Below are positions 1 through 13,200 of a DNA stretch of 64,000 nt, piece after piece (position 1 is the stretch's first letter; each line of letters opens with the position of its first letter). Source of the stretch: Pristionchus mayeri. Lineage: Eukaryota > Nematoda > Chromadorea > Rhabditida > Neodiplogasteridae. The notes beneath the pieces are model-generated. The model worked only from the letters and a program-made list of their open reading frames with translations, searched no databases and was not told where the DNA came from. Made by a program: the position numbers and the translations under genes. Location: positions 49,592,553-49,656,552 of the forward strand of contig BTRK01000005.1 of assembly GCA_036245805.1 (NCBI GenBank). Direction: 5' to 3'.

Positions 1-205
1 TTGCCGCTTTTTACTAATTTAAAAATATTTTTTTGTAAATCTGATCGGCGGGAAATAATTTACCTCGGTCAAATTGACGCCATTTTTTTCTGACTGTGAT
101 TTTGTGCCTCAGCAATGCATCGAAAGTCACGAGTTTTGACACGTTCAATGATCCTTTCTTGTTAGGTTCTAAAAAAATATCAGACATGACTATTCCTGAT
201 TATAG
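1..205 (+). other. rme-8: rme-8 intron (3' part)
   Basis: AT-rich sequence ending in an AG acceptor at 204-205, directly before the first visible rme-8 exon. The intron's donor and the upstream exons encoding roughly the first 430 residues (judged from the usual ~2240-aa family length) lie outside the window. I see no exon in this stretch. Confidence 0.7.
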
Positions 206-3200
206 GTGGACCACGCTGTTGTCGAGATGCTCACCGCGCTCATGCACCCGATGCACGACGGATACAATCTGAAGACGGAACAGCTGAACAAGGTACGGTA
301 GGCGAACGAGGTAGTGAAATCGGGGACTGACTTCTTTATTGCAAAATATGTGGGTATTTTTGGCAATCTGCTTCTTCATTATGTGTAAAAACGGAGTTAA
401 AGTACGGTAGGCCTGATGATTAATCGACGAATGATTTTATTCCAGATGAGCCTCCTATCTTCGCCCTCCTTCGTCGAGCACCTGCTGGATCTGATGAAGA
501 CACACGTGGTGAGGATTTTTTTTTATTGTATCGGATAGAAAATCGACATGTATTACCTCATCCTTCTTAACGTGGTCTTTCATAGGATGGGTGGAGCAAG
601 GAATTCACTGCTAGTGGCTGACCGTGGTCTAAAAAAGTGCTGCAGTGCCCAATAGAAAAGCAATGCCTTACAATTGATATATCAATGATTCAAGATTGCG
701 ATGGGTTGTTTTTAATCGTGTTAATTGCAAAAAAATACAACATATTGAAAGTGTTCACATGGACTACAATGCGTGATGCAGATACGAAATTCTCGTTTCG
801 GCGTTGCTTCATTTGTTGACTGATTGCTTTATTTATAATTTTATCGACAACAGTTTGGGAAAATTAATATGAATTACTCGCAGGAGCGTAACACGGGCTG
901 GTTGGTGGTGGCATCGATGCTCGACTTCCTCACGTACGCCGTGTGCGCGCCCTTCTCGGAGACGACTGCAGGAGAGACATTCGATATGATACTCAAGGTT
1001 CGGTAGGGGGGACTGTGTTGGTTGGTTCCATTGGGATCACATTCCCCCCACATTCCACATTCCATTGGGATCATTCCCTAAGTCAGTGTTAGACTGTGTG
1101 ATGAGGAGATGATGATGGTGGGAAAAAATGGGACCCAAAAACGATATTGATGGGGAAGAGGTGAATGTGCTAGGGACTGGAATTGTAAGGACTCCTCCCA
1201 TATGTTTAGGAATGAACATGGCTATTAGACATGGACATGGCATTTATGCTCCAAAGATCGCGATATTTTTGGTGATAATAATTTCGCGTATCTGAATATA
1301 ATAAAAAAAATTCTTCCGACTGCGATTTTGTGTATCATAAATGCTTTGAAGGTTGTTAATTTTTACTCTTTCAATGCTTCTTTTCTGTTGAAAAAAATGT
1401 ATCTAATTTTAAAAAAATGTTCAGATGGTTGCTGCGCGCGGTCGCGCCTTCTACGCACTCTTCCAGGCCAAGTCGATGACGATTGTGAAAGGTACGGTAG
1501 GGGTGAGATGGCTACGGTACATAGAGAGCGTACTTGCTTCATGATATCGATGGAGGTCAATATGATCAATTGAATGGCTTTTGATAGTGTGTTAATTCAT
1601 CGGAGGCTGAGTACAAATTGGCGAGTAAAGATGGTGATTCTCTTGTATCGATAGTGAAACCGAAATCCTACGGTTAATTTTCGGTTATTGATTCGGTTTC
1701 TTAAATTGTACGTTTTGGTATAGCCCACCTATATTTGAACAGATAAATTAATTAGTATGCGTTTAATCAAAAGACATACTTCTATGGCAACTTCTCCGAG
1801 TCGGTCTTTACTACTATACTCTCTCGTCATTCAAACAGATATAGAAAAAGCGGAAACATTTTAAAATTCTTTATAAATTACCGTACTCCTCGTTCAGGCG
1901 CCGGGATGGTCCTTCGGGCGATCATCGAGGAGAGCGACGTGGAGACGAGCAAGAGCATGCAGACGCTCGCGCTGACCGAGGGTACGGTAGAACAGGGGAT
2001 ACGGTAGAATCAGTGGAAATCATTGCACTGTGACAGTAGATAAAGATTGCATTAGGTATGTAGAGAAAGAGAGTAGCTTGTCGAATTGAGGGTTCACGAA
2101 ATCTGCGCCCTTATCGAGAAATGGAAACGCTCCTCCTGTAGAACCCCCCGAGAACATTGACCTCACCTTCATAAAACAAATTGCAGTGCCCATTTCTGAA
2201 GCACTTGAAATCATTTTTAGGAACTCCTATCTATCTGGAACGGTACCCGCCCATTGGCGACATTCCATAGTAACTCCTGTTAAGAAATCACCCCCCTTTT
2301 CCAATCCCCTAAACTACAGGCCAAATTCAATTACATCTTTCTTCTGCCGAGTTTTTGAGCGCATTTTATGCAAATCCATTATTACCCATTGTGAGCAATT
2401 ACAAATTTTCCCCGACGAGCAATATGGATTCCGTAAGAAACGGTCGCGTGAGCTCCAAATGCTTGAAGTCCTCGAACACTGGACATCCTCGATTAGTGAT
2501 GGAAAACCAGTTGACGTTATCTATTTTGATTTCGCAAAAGCTTTTGATAGAGTATCCCACCCCAAGCTAAATCTCAAGCTCACCACCATAGGTCTCTCCG
2601 ATAATACAATCAACTGGATCACAGGATATCTCACTCATAGATCATTCCAAGTGAGAGTAAAAGATGCGCTTTCTACCTCAATGCCGGTAACTAGCGGCGT
2701 TCCACAAGGCTCAGTCTTAGGCCCCTTGCTATTTCTTATTTACACCTCAGAAATCCCTGCCCTAGTTCAAAACCACGGAGTTGTTGCGAGAATGTATGCA
2801 GATGTCATAAAAATATATCGGTCCTTTAGGAAGGGAAATTCACCCGCCCCTCTACAAGCTGCAATTGACACTATCGTAAACTGGTCTGAAGAGTGGCAAC
2901 TCCCGCTTGCTGCGCATAAGTGTAACTCATTGCACTTAGGCAGAGCAAATAGGAAGCGAACATATACTACAGGAACCATAACTCTTTAACAAAAAGAAAA
3001 AGTGAAAGACCTCGGCTTTGTCATCCAGAAAAACCTATCATTCTCCGAACATTGTTCTACCGTATCCAATAAAGGCAAAACTGCCTGTCACACTATCCTC
3101 AGAGCCTTACGAACCAAAAATATAGAACTACTTCTCAAAACGTACTCAATGTATATTAGACCGATTTTAGAAAGCGCTTCCTCCGTCTTCAACCCGTACC

Positions 3201-6200
3201 AAAATAAAGATAAACAAGAACTCGAAAAAGTACAGAACTACTTCACAAGACGCTTATTTATGCGCTGTTTTAATCATACTTGGGAAAACATGCCCACTGC
3301 TCTAGATCGCAACAAGAAACTAGGCATTGAGTCCTTAGAGAAGCGAAGAACAGCAATTGATATGAGAGTAGCCACAAATCTCATTCGAGGCAAATATAGT
3401 ATCGTCAAGTGGGAGTAATCCGTTCCATTTACCGAAATTTTCGGTAAAACCCGGTAAGGTCTGGCAAATCCATGAGAGTTGATGAATTTCTGCATCCTTT
3501 GGAATTTGAATGCTTCAAGGTAGACTATAACTGGCACAAACCAAAGAAAAAACGAAATTTTCCTCTAAAGTGCTGAAAACGATTTCGTTTTTTCTTTGGT
3601 TTGTGCCAGTTATAGTCTACCTTGAAGCATTCAAATTCCAAAGGATGCAGAAATTCATCAACTCTCATGGATTTGCCAGACCTTACCGGGTTTTACCGAA
3701 AATTTCGGAAAATTTCGGTAAATGGAACGGATTACTCCCACTTGACGGTATTTCCAACCGAAAACCACATTATTTCAAAATTTACTACACTAGAAACGGT
3801 ATGAACTTCAATAATCCTGGATCGAACCACAACTACAGACACAATAGCTTCTTTCCAAGAGCGGCAAGGCTTTTAGTAAATTCCGAGAATCAAACCAGTT
3901 CCCCTGAGTAGATCCCCTCTGACCCTATTATCCCATTATTCACTCCTCATTTTAACCGTCATTAATTGACTATTCTATTTCAATTTTTGTGAACGTTATT
4001 TCGAACGAAATAGCATAAATATATATATAGGTACTGGTTAACATTTGAGCCAGGTTGGTAGAGATGTTAGGTGACCCATCTGGAGTTCTAAAAACATTTC
4101 AGGAGCCTTCCTCGCGCACCTCGAGATGGCGCTGCTACAGTCTGGTCGTGATCTGCGCGTGCTCACCAATCGACAACTGTCAGGTACGGTAGGAGTACGG
4201 TGGGCGGAATTACTGTATGATCAAAGATTACGGTAGAAGTGGAATTATCGTTGCAGGCCACCTGATCGGGCTGTGGATTGTGGACAACCAGCCGGCGAAC
4301 GACCTACTGAGCAGATCACTGGTGGGTTTTTAGGCACTTTGCCGGATAAGAGCTATGACGTCATGCCGCCTTTCACATATCACAGGCATCATGACGTCAT
4401 AGTTCTCATCCAATGTAGTTCTGGTTATTACTATATTTTGTTTTGAGCCTGTTGGGTGCTGCGAATTGCATAGACTGATCGCTCGATTGATAGCGTAAGG
4501 TAGTGGCGCGCAATCGACAGGTGAGATTCACTATTTTTGCCGATGCATTTTTAGTAATTTTTATAACTGAATCCATTGAAGTGGAGCATTATCTTCATGT
4601 TTTGGACCTTGATCTTCTTATTGATTGTTTTCAGATCATTAGAGTATTTTGAATTGATCTTGAGATACGATTCCAAAAAAAAAAAAATTTCCGTAGCATT
4701 AGGATTAATCCTATATACGTGGCCGTAAATCGCCGTGTTTGAATCATCATTTTGATGACATTATTACCTCGGTATTTTTACCTTTTAAACGTTTTACATA
4801 GATTCCATTTCGACTAAGACGGCGATATCTCTCCAAATATAGAATTTTAAATTTAAGTCTTACCTTTACGTCTGGGTGAGATTATTGTTTTTTTTGAAGA
4901 TGGGCTCAAAAGCTAATTGCATTGCCGGTGAACTGATGAGATGGCAAGATTTTCTTGGAAATGGACACTTTGTCAAAATCTGAACAAAGGAATTGCCAGA
5001 AAAGCCTTTGTTCAAATTTTGACAAAGTGTCCCTTTCTCAAAAAATTTCACCAACTCATCGGTGCACCGCATTGCCTCGCAATCATAGCAATTATCAAAT
5101 GTCCGTAGCCAGGATCCGCCAAGTGTCTTGAATTTCGATTTAATTTTTTTACTTCAGCCCCGCGGTCTGCTCGACTTCCTGCAGTCGACTGAAAAGGTGC
5201 CCGTCAACGAGGCGAGTTTTGTATTTTGATCTTTGATTTTTTATTCTTGATCTTTGATCTTTCAATCTTTGGCCGTTTAGGTGGATCTGCTCGTGCCGAG
5301 GAACAACCTGATGGACGCGACGAATCTGGAGAGGGACAGGGGAGCCATCAGGGTACGGTTGCTAGGACGAGATACGACATTGGGCACTTCTTCGGTTTCT
5401 GGCCACCCCCCCCCCCTCCCCTCCTTCCTCTCATTTCCCATTCCCGATCATCATTGAGGTGTTGAGCGACCGAAAATGAGGGAGGAATACCTTGAAATGA
5501 GTGGTCTAGATGAGGGAGAGGTGGGAGGGTGGCCACTGGCCAGAAACCGAAGAAGTGCCCGACATTGTTTTGCATTATTGGACTTCATTTTTATGTGAAT
5601 TTAAAGCAACATTTGGTGTTGTGGAAATAGTCGAGGAGAAGAGGAAATTTTTGAATTCCCGCAATTTCATATGTCGGCCCCCAGTAGTGGTACCGATTTG
5701 AACGTTGGAATGTGGGGTGAAATGGATTTTCCACCCCATATTCCAATTTTCAAGTTGCTATCTATACTGGGAGCCGACTTTTCCCACGGCATGATTTGGA
5801 ATCAGTATATTTTTTGTTTAGTAAATTCCTTTTATGATCAATCCATATCAGCCTCGTGATACGCGAGAGAGTGATGGAGATCCAGTGAAACATGTATCGG
5901 CAGATTCCGAATTTCTGATGAAAAATCGTTTGTTTGATCATTCCATTTCCACTGTGCGATCACTGTGGCCGTTGTGTACCACATTTAAAAAGTCAAGAAA
6001 AAAAATACCTTGTTTGAGCGAACCATTTAGAATATCAGACTATGCGAGAGTGTGTGATAACTTGAGAGAGTCAGACACACCAATCTTTTCCTTCACAGGA
6101 GCACCTCGACCGGGCAATGGTTACCGCGGAGGCAGGCCTGCAGCGTTTCGTGCAGCACTGGGACCTCGAGCACAAGCTCAACTTCACCATGCCTACCCGC

Positions 6201-9200
6201 AAGGAGGTAATGTAGAGCGAAGCGAATCGAGAACTGATTTATTACGGATTGCGGTGCATTGAACCTCGTATTTCCAGGAGAAGACGGCGCAGCCGGTCAC
6301 CCTGCGCAAGCGTCGCCAGCGCATCAAGACTGCTGTAAGTTACCGTAATTTATCGATTGAAAAAGTATTGGGATACTGTAGAAGGATTACTGTATACCAG
6401 TCGATAATCTCGTCTGCTTAAGGTCAACTGGAAGCTGTTCGCGTACCAGTTCTCGCGCGATCACGCCAAGGCCGATCTGATCTGGAACGAGAAGACGAGG
6501 GAGGAGTTCAGGTGGGATAACGGGAGTAGAGAGAGAGAGAGAGAGATCAAAGATCAAACATAAATATATTTCATCCCCACTTCAGCAAGGTTTCATAGTA
6601 ATTGTGTGATGGGATGTTCTTTATTTGTTCATTTTTGTACCCAAATTATGAAAATCGTGATACCCTGTATTTCGCGTTTCACACTTTCCACGTAAAGCGC
6701 GTTGTATTGGTGCCGTCGATACGGGTACGTTCATCAGCCAAAAAATCAACAATACCATCTGATGGATAGTAGACATTAACGAAAGTGATTTTTTGTTTAA
6801 AAAAACGTTCGCAGGATTTTCTGATGCGGATTAAAAACAGGGAGGGTCTATGAGAAATTGGAGACTAAAATTGTTCGAGTGGGAAGGGTAAACGAATCGT
6901 GTTGGAACCGGAAATGACTGTAATTAGAAAAAAATATTTTCTTCTCTTAGACACGCGATTCTCACGGAGCTGCGGGCGCTCGAGCAGGAGAAGGAGCAGG
7001 CGATGGCGACGGTGCCCATCTCGTGGAACCATACCGAGTTCCAGGTGAGGGAGAGGAGAAGGAGGTGGTACCGAAAAGAAGCTTTGAAAATATGACTGTT
7101 ATTGTTGAAAAGGGGAAATTAAAAAAAAATTAATTATGAATGAATTTGTAGGCAGATTGGGGTTCGCGATGTGGCTTATAAGAAGTGCTTCAATGCGCTT
7201 GTTGATCATTCATGGAAGCACTGTAAACAATGACATTTTTTTCACTGCCTTTAATGAAATACTGTAAATGTAGATAATTATGAGAAGCCACAAATTGCTC
7301 AATCTCTTAATTCAGAACGCATTTGTTATGTTTCTCAGTGTGGAGGAATATTACGAATAAATAACTATAGTAACCCCTTTCGTTTGCAGGTGGACTATCC
7401 CTCTCTGGAGGCGGAGATCCGCATCGGCGACTACTACCTGCGACTGCTGCTGGCGGAGGGCGATGCGGAGGCGACGCCGATTCACGACGCGTGAGTACAG
7501 TATCCAGGATGCACGACCAGTGATAACCGAGGAACGATTTTATTGAGAAAAAAAATTTTGATAATCGACGAAATGAAGGGCTAGGTGGATTTGTGATTTA
7601 TGAACAGGGCATATTTTGGTGACGATGTGCTGAACTGATTATCGGTCGCCATTCCGTTTAAGAGACATTCCACGAGAAAACGTACCTTTTGGGAGGGGTC
7701 GACGGATGACGTTTTTGCAACTCCCCTCAATATCTCGCTGGTGAAGTTCTCATACCAAGTGCTGATATTTGGCCCAATATGAAGGGCTCTGGTGGTTTTG
7801 CAGGATTCTTTTTCGATGAAAATAACGAAAAACCTACTCTGGAAGCGATCAGATGCCGATAAAGTGTCGAAAACGTCGATTCTCGAAGATTTTTGGCCGC
7901 CCTGAAAATTTTTTCAATTAGTCTGCAAAAAGTAACTTCATTTTCGGATTCCTCATGCAAAACTACGTATAATATCCGAAAAAGACGAAATTTCGTCCGT
8001 GCGCTCGGGAGTCAGGGATTCCAGAATAAGGATCACTTAGGGCTAGCTCTTTGAGCAACACAATCACACTATCTCCAAATCATTCCGAATGGGCTCTTTT
8101 TCGCACCGAATCTTACTTTTATATCAAATCAAACAATTTGAGACCATCGTCAGACAATTTGAAGTCTTCATTTTGAAATTTTCATTTTTAAAAAATTCCA
8201 AATTTCAATTTTTTGTTTTGTTTTCGAGTTGGATCACAATTTTCGAAAAAAACATTTTTGCCAGATGGCTCCCAATCCAACTGGAAATCATCATAGGAGT
8301 TGTACATAGTAATTGTGAACGAAATATCATCCAGTTGAACTTCAAATAGCAATCTGAGAGCGTCTCAAACTCTCAAAATTTCCAAAATGTCCAAAAAAAT
8401 CGCATTTTCACGGGATTTCAAATCATTATCGCATCCAATTGAGCTTGAAATGCACAAAAACAATGTAAATAAGGATGAGAAATAAGTATATCGTAAAATG
8501 AGGCATTTCGGATGATTGAAAACCAGATTTTGGTGGACAAAATCGATCGTTGTGAAATGAGAGAAATTTGGAATTTTTCAAAATTGAAAATTTCAAAATG
8601 AAGACTTCAAATTGTCTGACGATGGTCTCAAATTGTTTGATTTGATATAAAAGTAAGATTCGGTGCAAGAAAGAGCCCATTCGGCATGATTTGGAGATAG
8701 TGTGATTGTTTTGCTCAAAGAGCTAGCCCTAAGTGAGCCTTGTTCTGGAATCCATGACACCCGAGCGCACGGACGAAATTTCGTCTTTTTCGGATATTAT
8801 ACGTAGTTTTGCATGAGGAATCCGAAAATGAAGTTACTTTTTGCAGACTAATTGAAAAAATTTTCAGGGCGGCCAAAAATCTTCGAAAATCGACGTTTTC
8901 GACACTTTATCGGCATCTGATCGCTTCCAGAGTAGGTTTTTCGTTATTTTCATCGAAAAAGAATCCTGAAAACCCTATGACATCTTACTTTTCAAAAAAT
9001 TGAAATTTTCGATTTTTTTTGGTCCTGGTCTGGCATTTTTCGGAAAATGCACCAGAGCCCTTCATATTGGGCCAAATATCAGCACTTGGTATGAGAACTT
9101 CACCAGCGAGATATTGAGGGGAGTTGCAAAAAAGTCATCCGGAGGTTGGTACGTTTTCTCGTGGAATGTCTCTTAAAAAATTCAGAACAATGAATATTGG

Positions 9201-10222
9201 CGCAACAACATTGTAATAATATTGCATGCACCCGGTGCGGGATGATACTCTTCTCTTATCTATGGTGAACTACAAGCATCAATAAGCGCGCCTCCCAGGA
9301 TCTTTTAATGCTCTCTTTTCACAAATATCAATATTTCATTTATACATTAATATTTATAATTATAAGCTCCATTATAATGCTCTAAAAATGCAAATTTGAA
9401 CGAAGCAGAAGCTCAGGCTATTCCTTGCAGTGCCAACTTCTTCTCGGCAGTCTACCATCGCTTCCTGCTGCCGTCGCGCGTCGACCTGCGCTGCGTGTGC
9501 CTCAGCGCGATGGCCATCGCGTACGAGAGGTCAGTGGGGATTATCGATTTATTGATTGAATGGTGATTTGATTGAGCCAATAAGTTTATATTGATGACGG
9601 AGATCGCATTGACTACCCCATGTATCGCCAGCTTCTATCGCATCGATGAAACTTGGGAGTTTCTAGTGAATTTACGTTAGTAGTTTTGTGTAATCGACAA
9701 TGAACGAGCGACCAACTGGGGAGAATCAGTACTCAGGTTAAGATAATGAAAGTGCAGCATGAAATTCGCCTGTTAAAATTTTTTGGAGTTATTCTAATTT
9801 TCAATTTCCGAATTTTCTAGATCACACATCACGATCGGCGCCTTCCCCGACGCGAAGCACTTCGTGGAGCTGCTGCGGAAGAGCACGCTGCCGGCGGAGC
9901 GAGATCGTCTGGTACGGTAGATGCACGAACGGAGGCGATCAGGAACTGATTTTTTAAATAAAATGATAGAATCATCCTTTACCATTCTAGTTTTGTGTCT
10001 GGTGTACCTGGTAGAAAATATCCCGAACATGATGGCTGCTTGGCTTGTGTTTCAAAATATATTTTCATTAATTAAAATAATGATAATCCGCAGGTGCTGC
10101 TGCTCTCCAAGCTGGTGCTCAACAGGGACAATGCGCGCGAGCTGATCAACGCCGATCTGGCGCCGCAGCTCGTCGACTTGGCCGTCCTCGCGCATCTCCA
10201 CGTCCAGCGGGCCAAGATCCAG
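206..10222 (+). CDS. rme-8: rme-8 segment 1: exons upstream of the GYF domain
   Basis: Exons: 206-292, 446-508, 884-997, 1425-1491, 1898-1981, 4103-4183, 4257-4321, 5158-5211, 5281-5352, 6099-6206, 6278-6334, 6423-6511, 6951-7044, 7390-7490, 9431-9529, 9821-9911, 10094-10222. They encode the conserved [11 protein letters not shown] block, the AFYALFQ..MTIVKGAGMV block, and the first IWN repeat ([12 protein letters not shown], exon 6423-6511), followed by [12 protein letters not shown]. The donor after 5211 must be GC (GCGAGT) to keep the frame; every other donor in this segment is GT. The intron 1982-4102 carries a LINE and the intron 7491-9430 a long palindromic transposon. Confidence 0.93.
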
Positions 10223-13200
10223 GTAAGGGGATACGGTAGGTAGGAATACGGTAGGGAGGGTACTGTAGGCTGATGTAATGGAATGTAAAAAAAGATACAG
10301 GTACGGTAGGGAATATGGTATGTACGGGATACTGTAGGCTGAGCTAGTGGAGTGCGAGGGTAATTGCCTCCTCATTTCACATGTACTTTCACCGCTCGAC
10401 CGGTCGAGTGTGCAGAATGAACAGAAGATTACTCAAATTTTGAACACTTTAGGTCACTCAAAAGGAGAATCTCTTTTTTTTACGCGTTTTACTTCCTACC
10501 ATTGGTAACTCATGAATTCCTATAACACGATTTCTGAGAGAATCGACATATTTCTTCAGCGACCTGGCAATGACTGAAAAATCGGATTGGTTCTAACTTC
10601 GCCAATATATAGTACTCGGCGAGGGAAACATACGAGCATTGCCAGAATTTCGATCCGCATCCGCGCGGGCGGCGGCGCGTGTGTTGAAACAAACTACAGT
10701 AATCCTTGAAAATTTTTATATCAATTCCAATGACTGCGGCGGTAGGGGGAATGAGTCGGCGAACAAATTCTATGACTTTTTTACTTCGGTGAATTTTTCG
10801 ATTAGGTCCCATCTAACGCGGGAAATCGATAAATTCACTTTTACTTCTGACATTTATTCAATTACCCAAAAAAATTTCAAGAACTTCCCTACTTTTTATT
10901 TTATTTTCAGCTCCTACTTGCACTAATACACATTCTATTAGAATATCATAATTTTTTAAAAATATGTATTTCGTTAAAAATGCAGAAATAGGTATAAAGT
11001 TGAATTATTGTGTAAAAACTACGGTAAGCGCTTTCCCGAACTCCTTTATTTCTAAATAAAAGTTGGATTTTCTTTCACCAGTGTTGTCGCCGTTGCCAAT
11101 GAATGAAGTAGGGGGCAGAATACATGCCATTTTCTGAAAAATTCGAGAATTCGGGAAAAGCGCCTACCGTAGTTTTTACACCATAATTCGACTTTTTCGC
11201 TATTTCTGTATTTTTAACGAAATACATATTTTTAAAAAAATATGATATTCTAATAGAATGTGTATTAGTGCAAGTAGGAGCTGAAAATAAAATAAAAAGT
11301 AGGGAAGTTCTTGAAAAAATTTTGGGGAACTGAATAAATGTCAGCAGCAAAAGCGATTTATCGATTTCCCCCATTAGATGGAATCTAATCGAAAAATTCA
11401 CCGAAGTAAAAAAGTCATAGAATTTGTTCGCAGACTCACTCCCCCTACCGCCGCAGTCATTGGAATCGATATACAAATTTTCAAGGATTACTGTAGTTTG
11501 TTTCAACACACGCGCCGCCGAAAAAAAAAGAAAAAGAAAAAGAACCAATCCGATTGTTTAGAACCAATCCGATTGTTCAGCCATTGCCAGGGATTTTTTG
11601 ATTGTCTCAGAAATCGTGTTCTATGGCTTGTAGTGAGTGTGGAACTCAAAATTTCAAGGGGAGATTGCGGCACTTCTTGGATATTTTTATTACCGAAAAA
11701 AAGGATGTGATGGATAATTTTCCTGATTTTCCTGATTTTTCAGAACCAGACGAACGTCATCGAGGCGTCGGCTGAGCAGATGGCGAAAGAGGGTACGGTA
11801 GCAATCAATTATCGATTTAAGTTCGATTTAGCAGGCATTCGCGATTTTTCATTTGACTTGTTGTGTGACATTGTCGATTCAGTAACTATTTATCAAGCTA
11901 GCGTTTTTGCTCAGGAAATTGATTAAACTCATCACAATAGAATTATAAAAAAAATATTTCCCAATATTCTCAGGCGCCGCCGAGTGGTACTACAACGACA
12001 AGCAGGGCGTGCGGCAAGGACCGATCTCGTTCGAGAAGGTGAGCAAGTAGGGGAAGACGACGTCATTGCTGACGACACTAGGTCGGATGAGAACTATGAC
12101 GTCATGCCGCCTTTGATAAATGACGCCATAGTTCTCATCCGACCTAGTGCCTTGCTGAGTAGTGTGCAAGATAGGAATAGTGCCGTTTCACAGTTGGCAA
12201 ATAGATACATGGAGAATTGTTGTTTCGCATTGTGAATATCAGGTAAAGCTGCCGCTCGATGGCGATAAGATCATTTGCTCATTTGGTAGACACAAACAAA
12301 TAATACCACGCGGCAGATGCGCGACTTATAGAAAGCGACAATTCTATCTTATGTTGGTGAACAAAACTGGAAATTAAAACTTTGAGAATTTATGTTTCAA
12401 TGTGAATACATCTTCTGCGAGTTGCGCTTGAACACGCTGGTCTTGCCAATCCGTGTCGTACATAAAAAACAATAATAATGTCACACTTCTGATGTGTGAG
12501 CTAATAATAATAATAATAATATTAATAATCTCACGCTCCAGATGCGCGAGCTGTACGTGGATAAGACGATCTTCGAGCGGACTGCCGTCTGGGCCTCGGG
12601 CATGCAGGGTTGGCAGCAGCTGTCGGCTGTGCCGCAGTTCCGATGGACGGTGTGCTGCCAGCAGGTGAGAAGGGGTGGAGTTGGTACCAGTGGTCGAAAT
12701 AGTAGGTCACAAAAAGTCTAAAAAGTGGGCATGTTTCTAAAATTTTACTATGCAATCGTTGAAAATGGGTACTTTTTTAAAACAATTTTTTCAAAATTCC
12801 TAAAAAAATGGGTACCATAATTATCAGGGAGAAGCAAAGCTTCTAGGAATGGGGCGCACGCGCGCGATATGGTTACTGCCACTTCGGTTAGCACCCTGCT
12901 AGTGATAAGGAGAGGGAAGTAGGTGCTGGTCGAGGGCAGAACGATCGGTTGCAACTGTACGATTGGGGAATGTAGACGTAGTGATGTAGCGACTGGCATA
13001 ATTCTGGTGCAAGGGGGGCAAGCTAGTAGAGATTTTTGGAGACGCGTTCGATGTCATGGCATATAGCGGAAAATTACTGCAAGTTCGAGTCGGAATTTTA
13101 GTTGCAAAAATATCCCAGCTGACTAGGTGATTCGCAGATCAGAACAGTTGGTGTAAGATTGGCGGGATGTTTTCCAGAAGTTTTTCTTGGCTTCTTATTT

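Noticed and set aside
7727..7960. Mirrored open frames at 7727-7960 (-) and 8809-9003 (+)
   Set aside because: The same sequence read from both arms of the TTAA palindrome; not genes.
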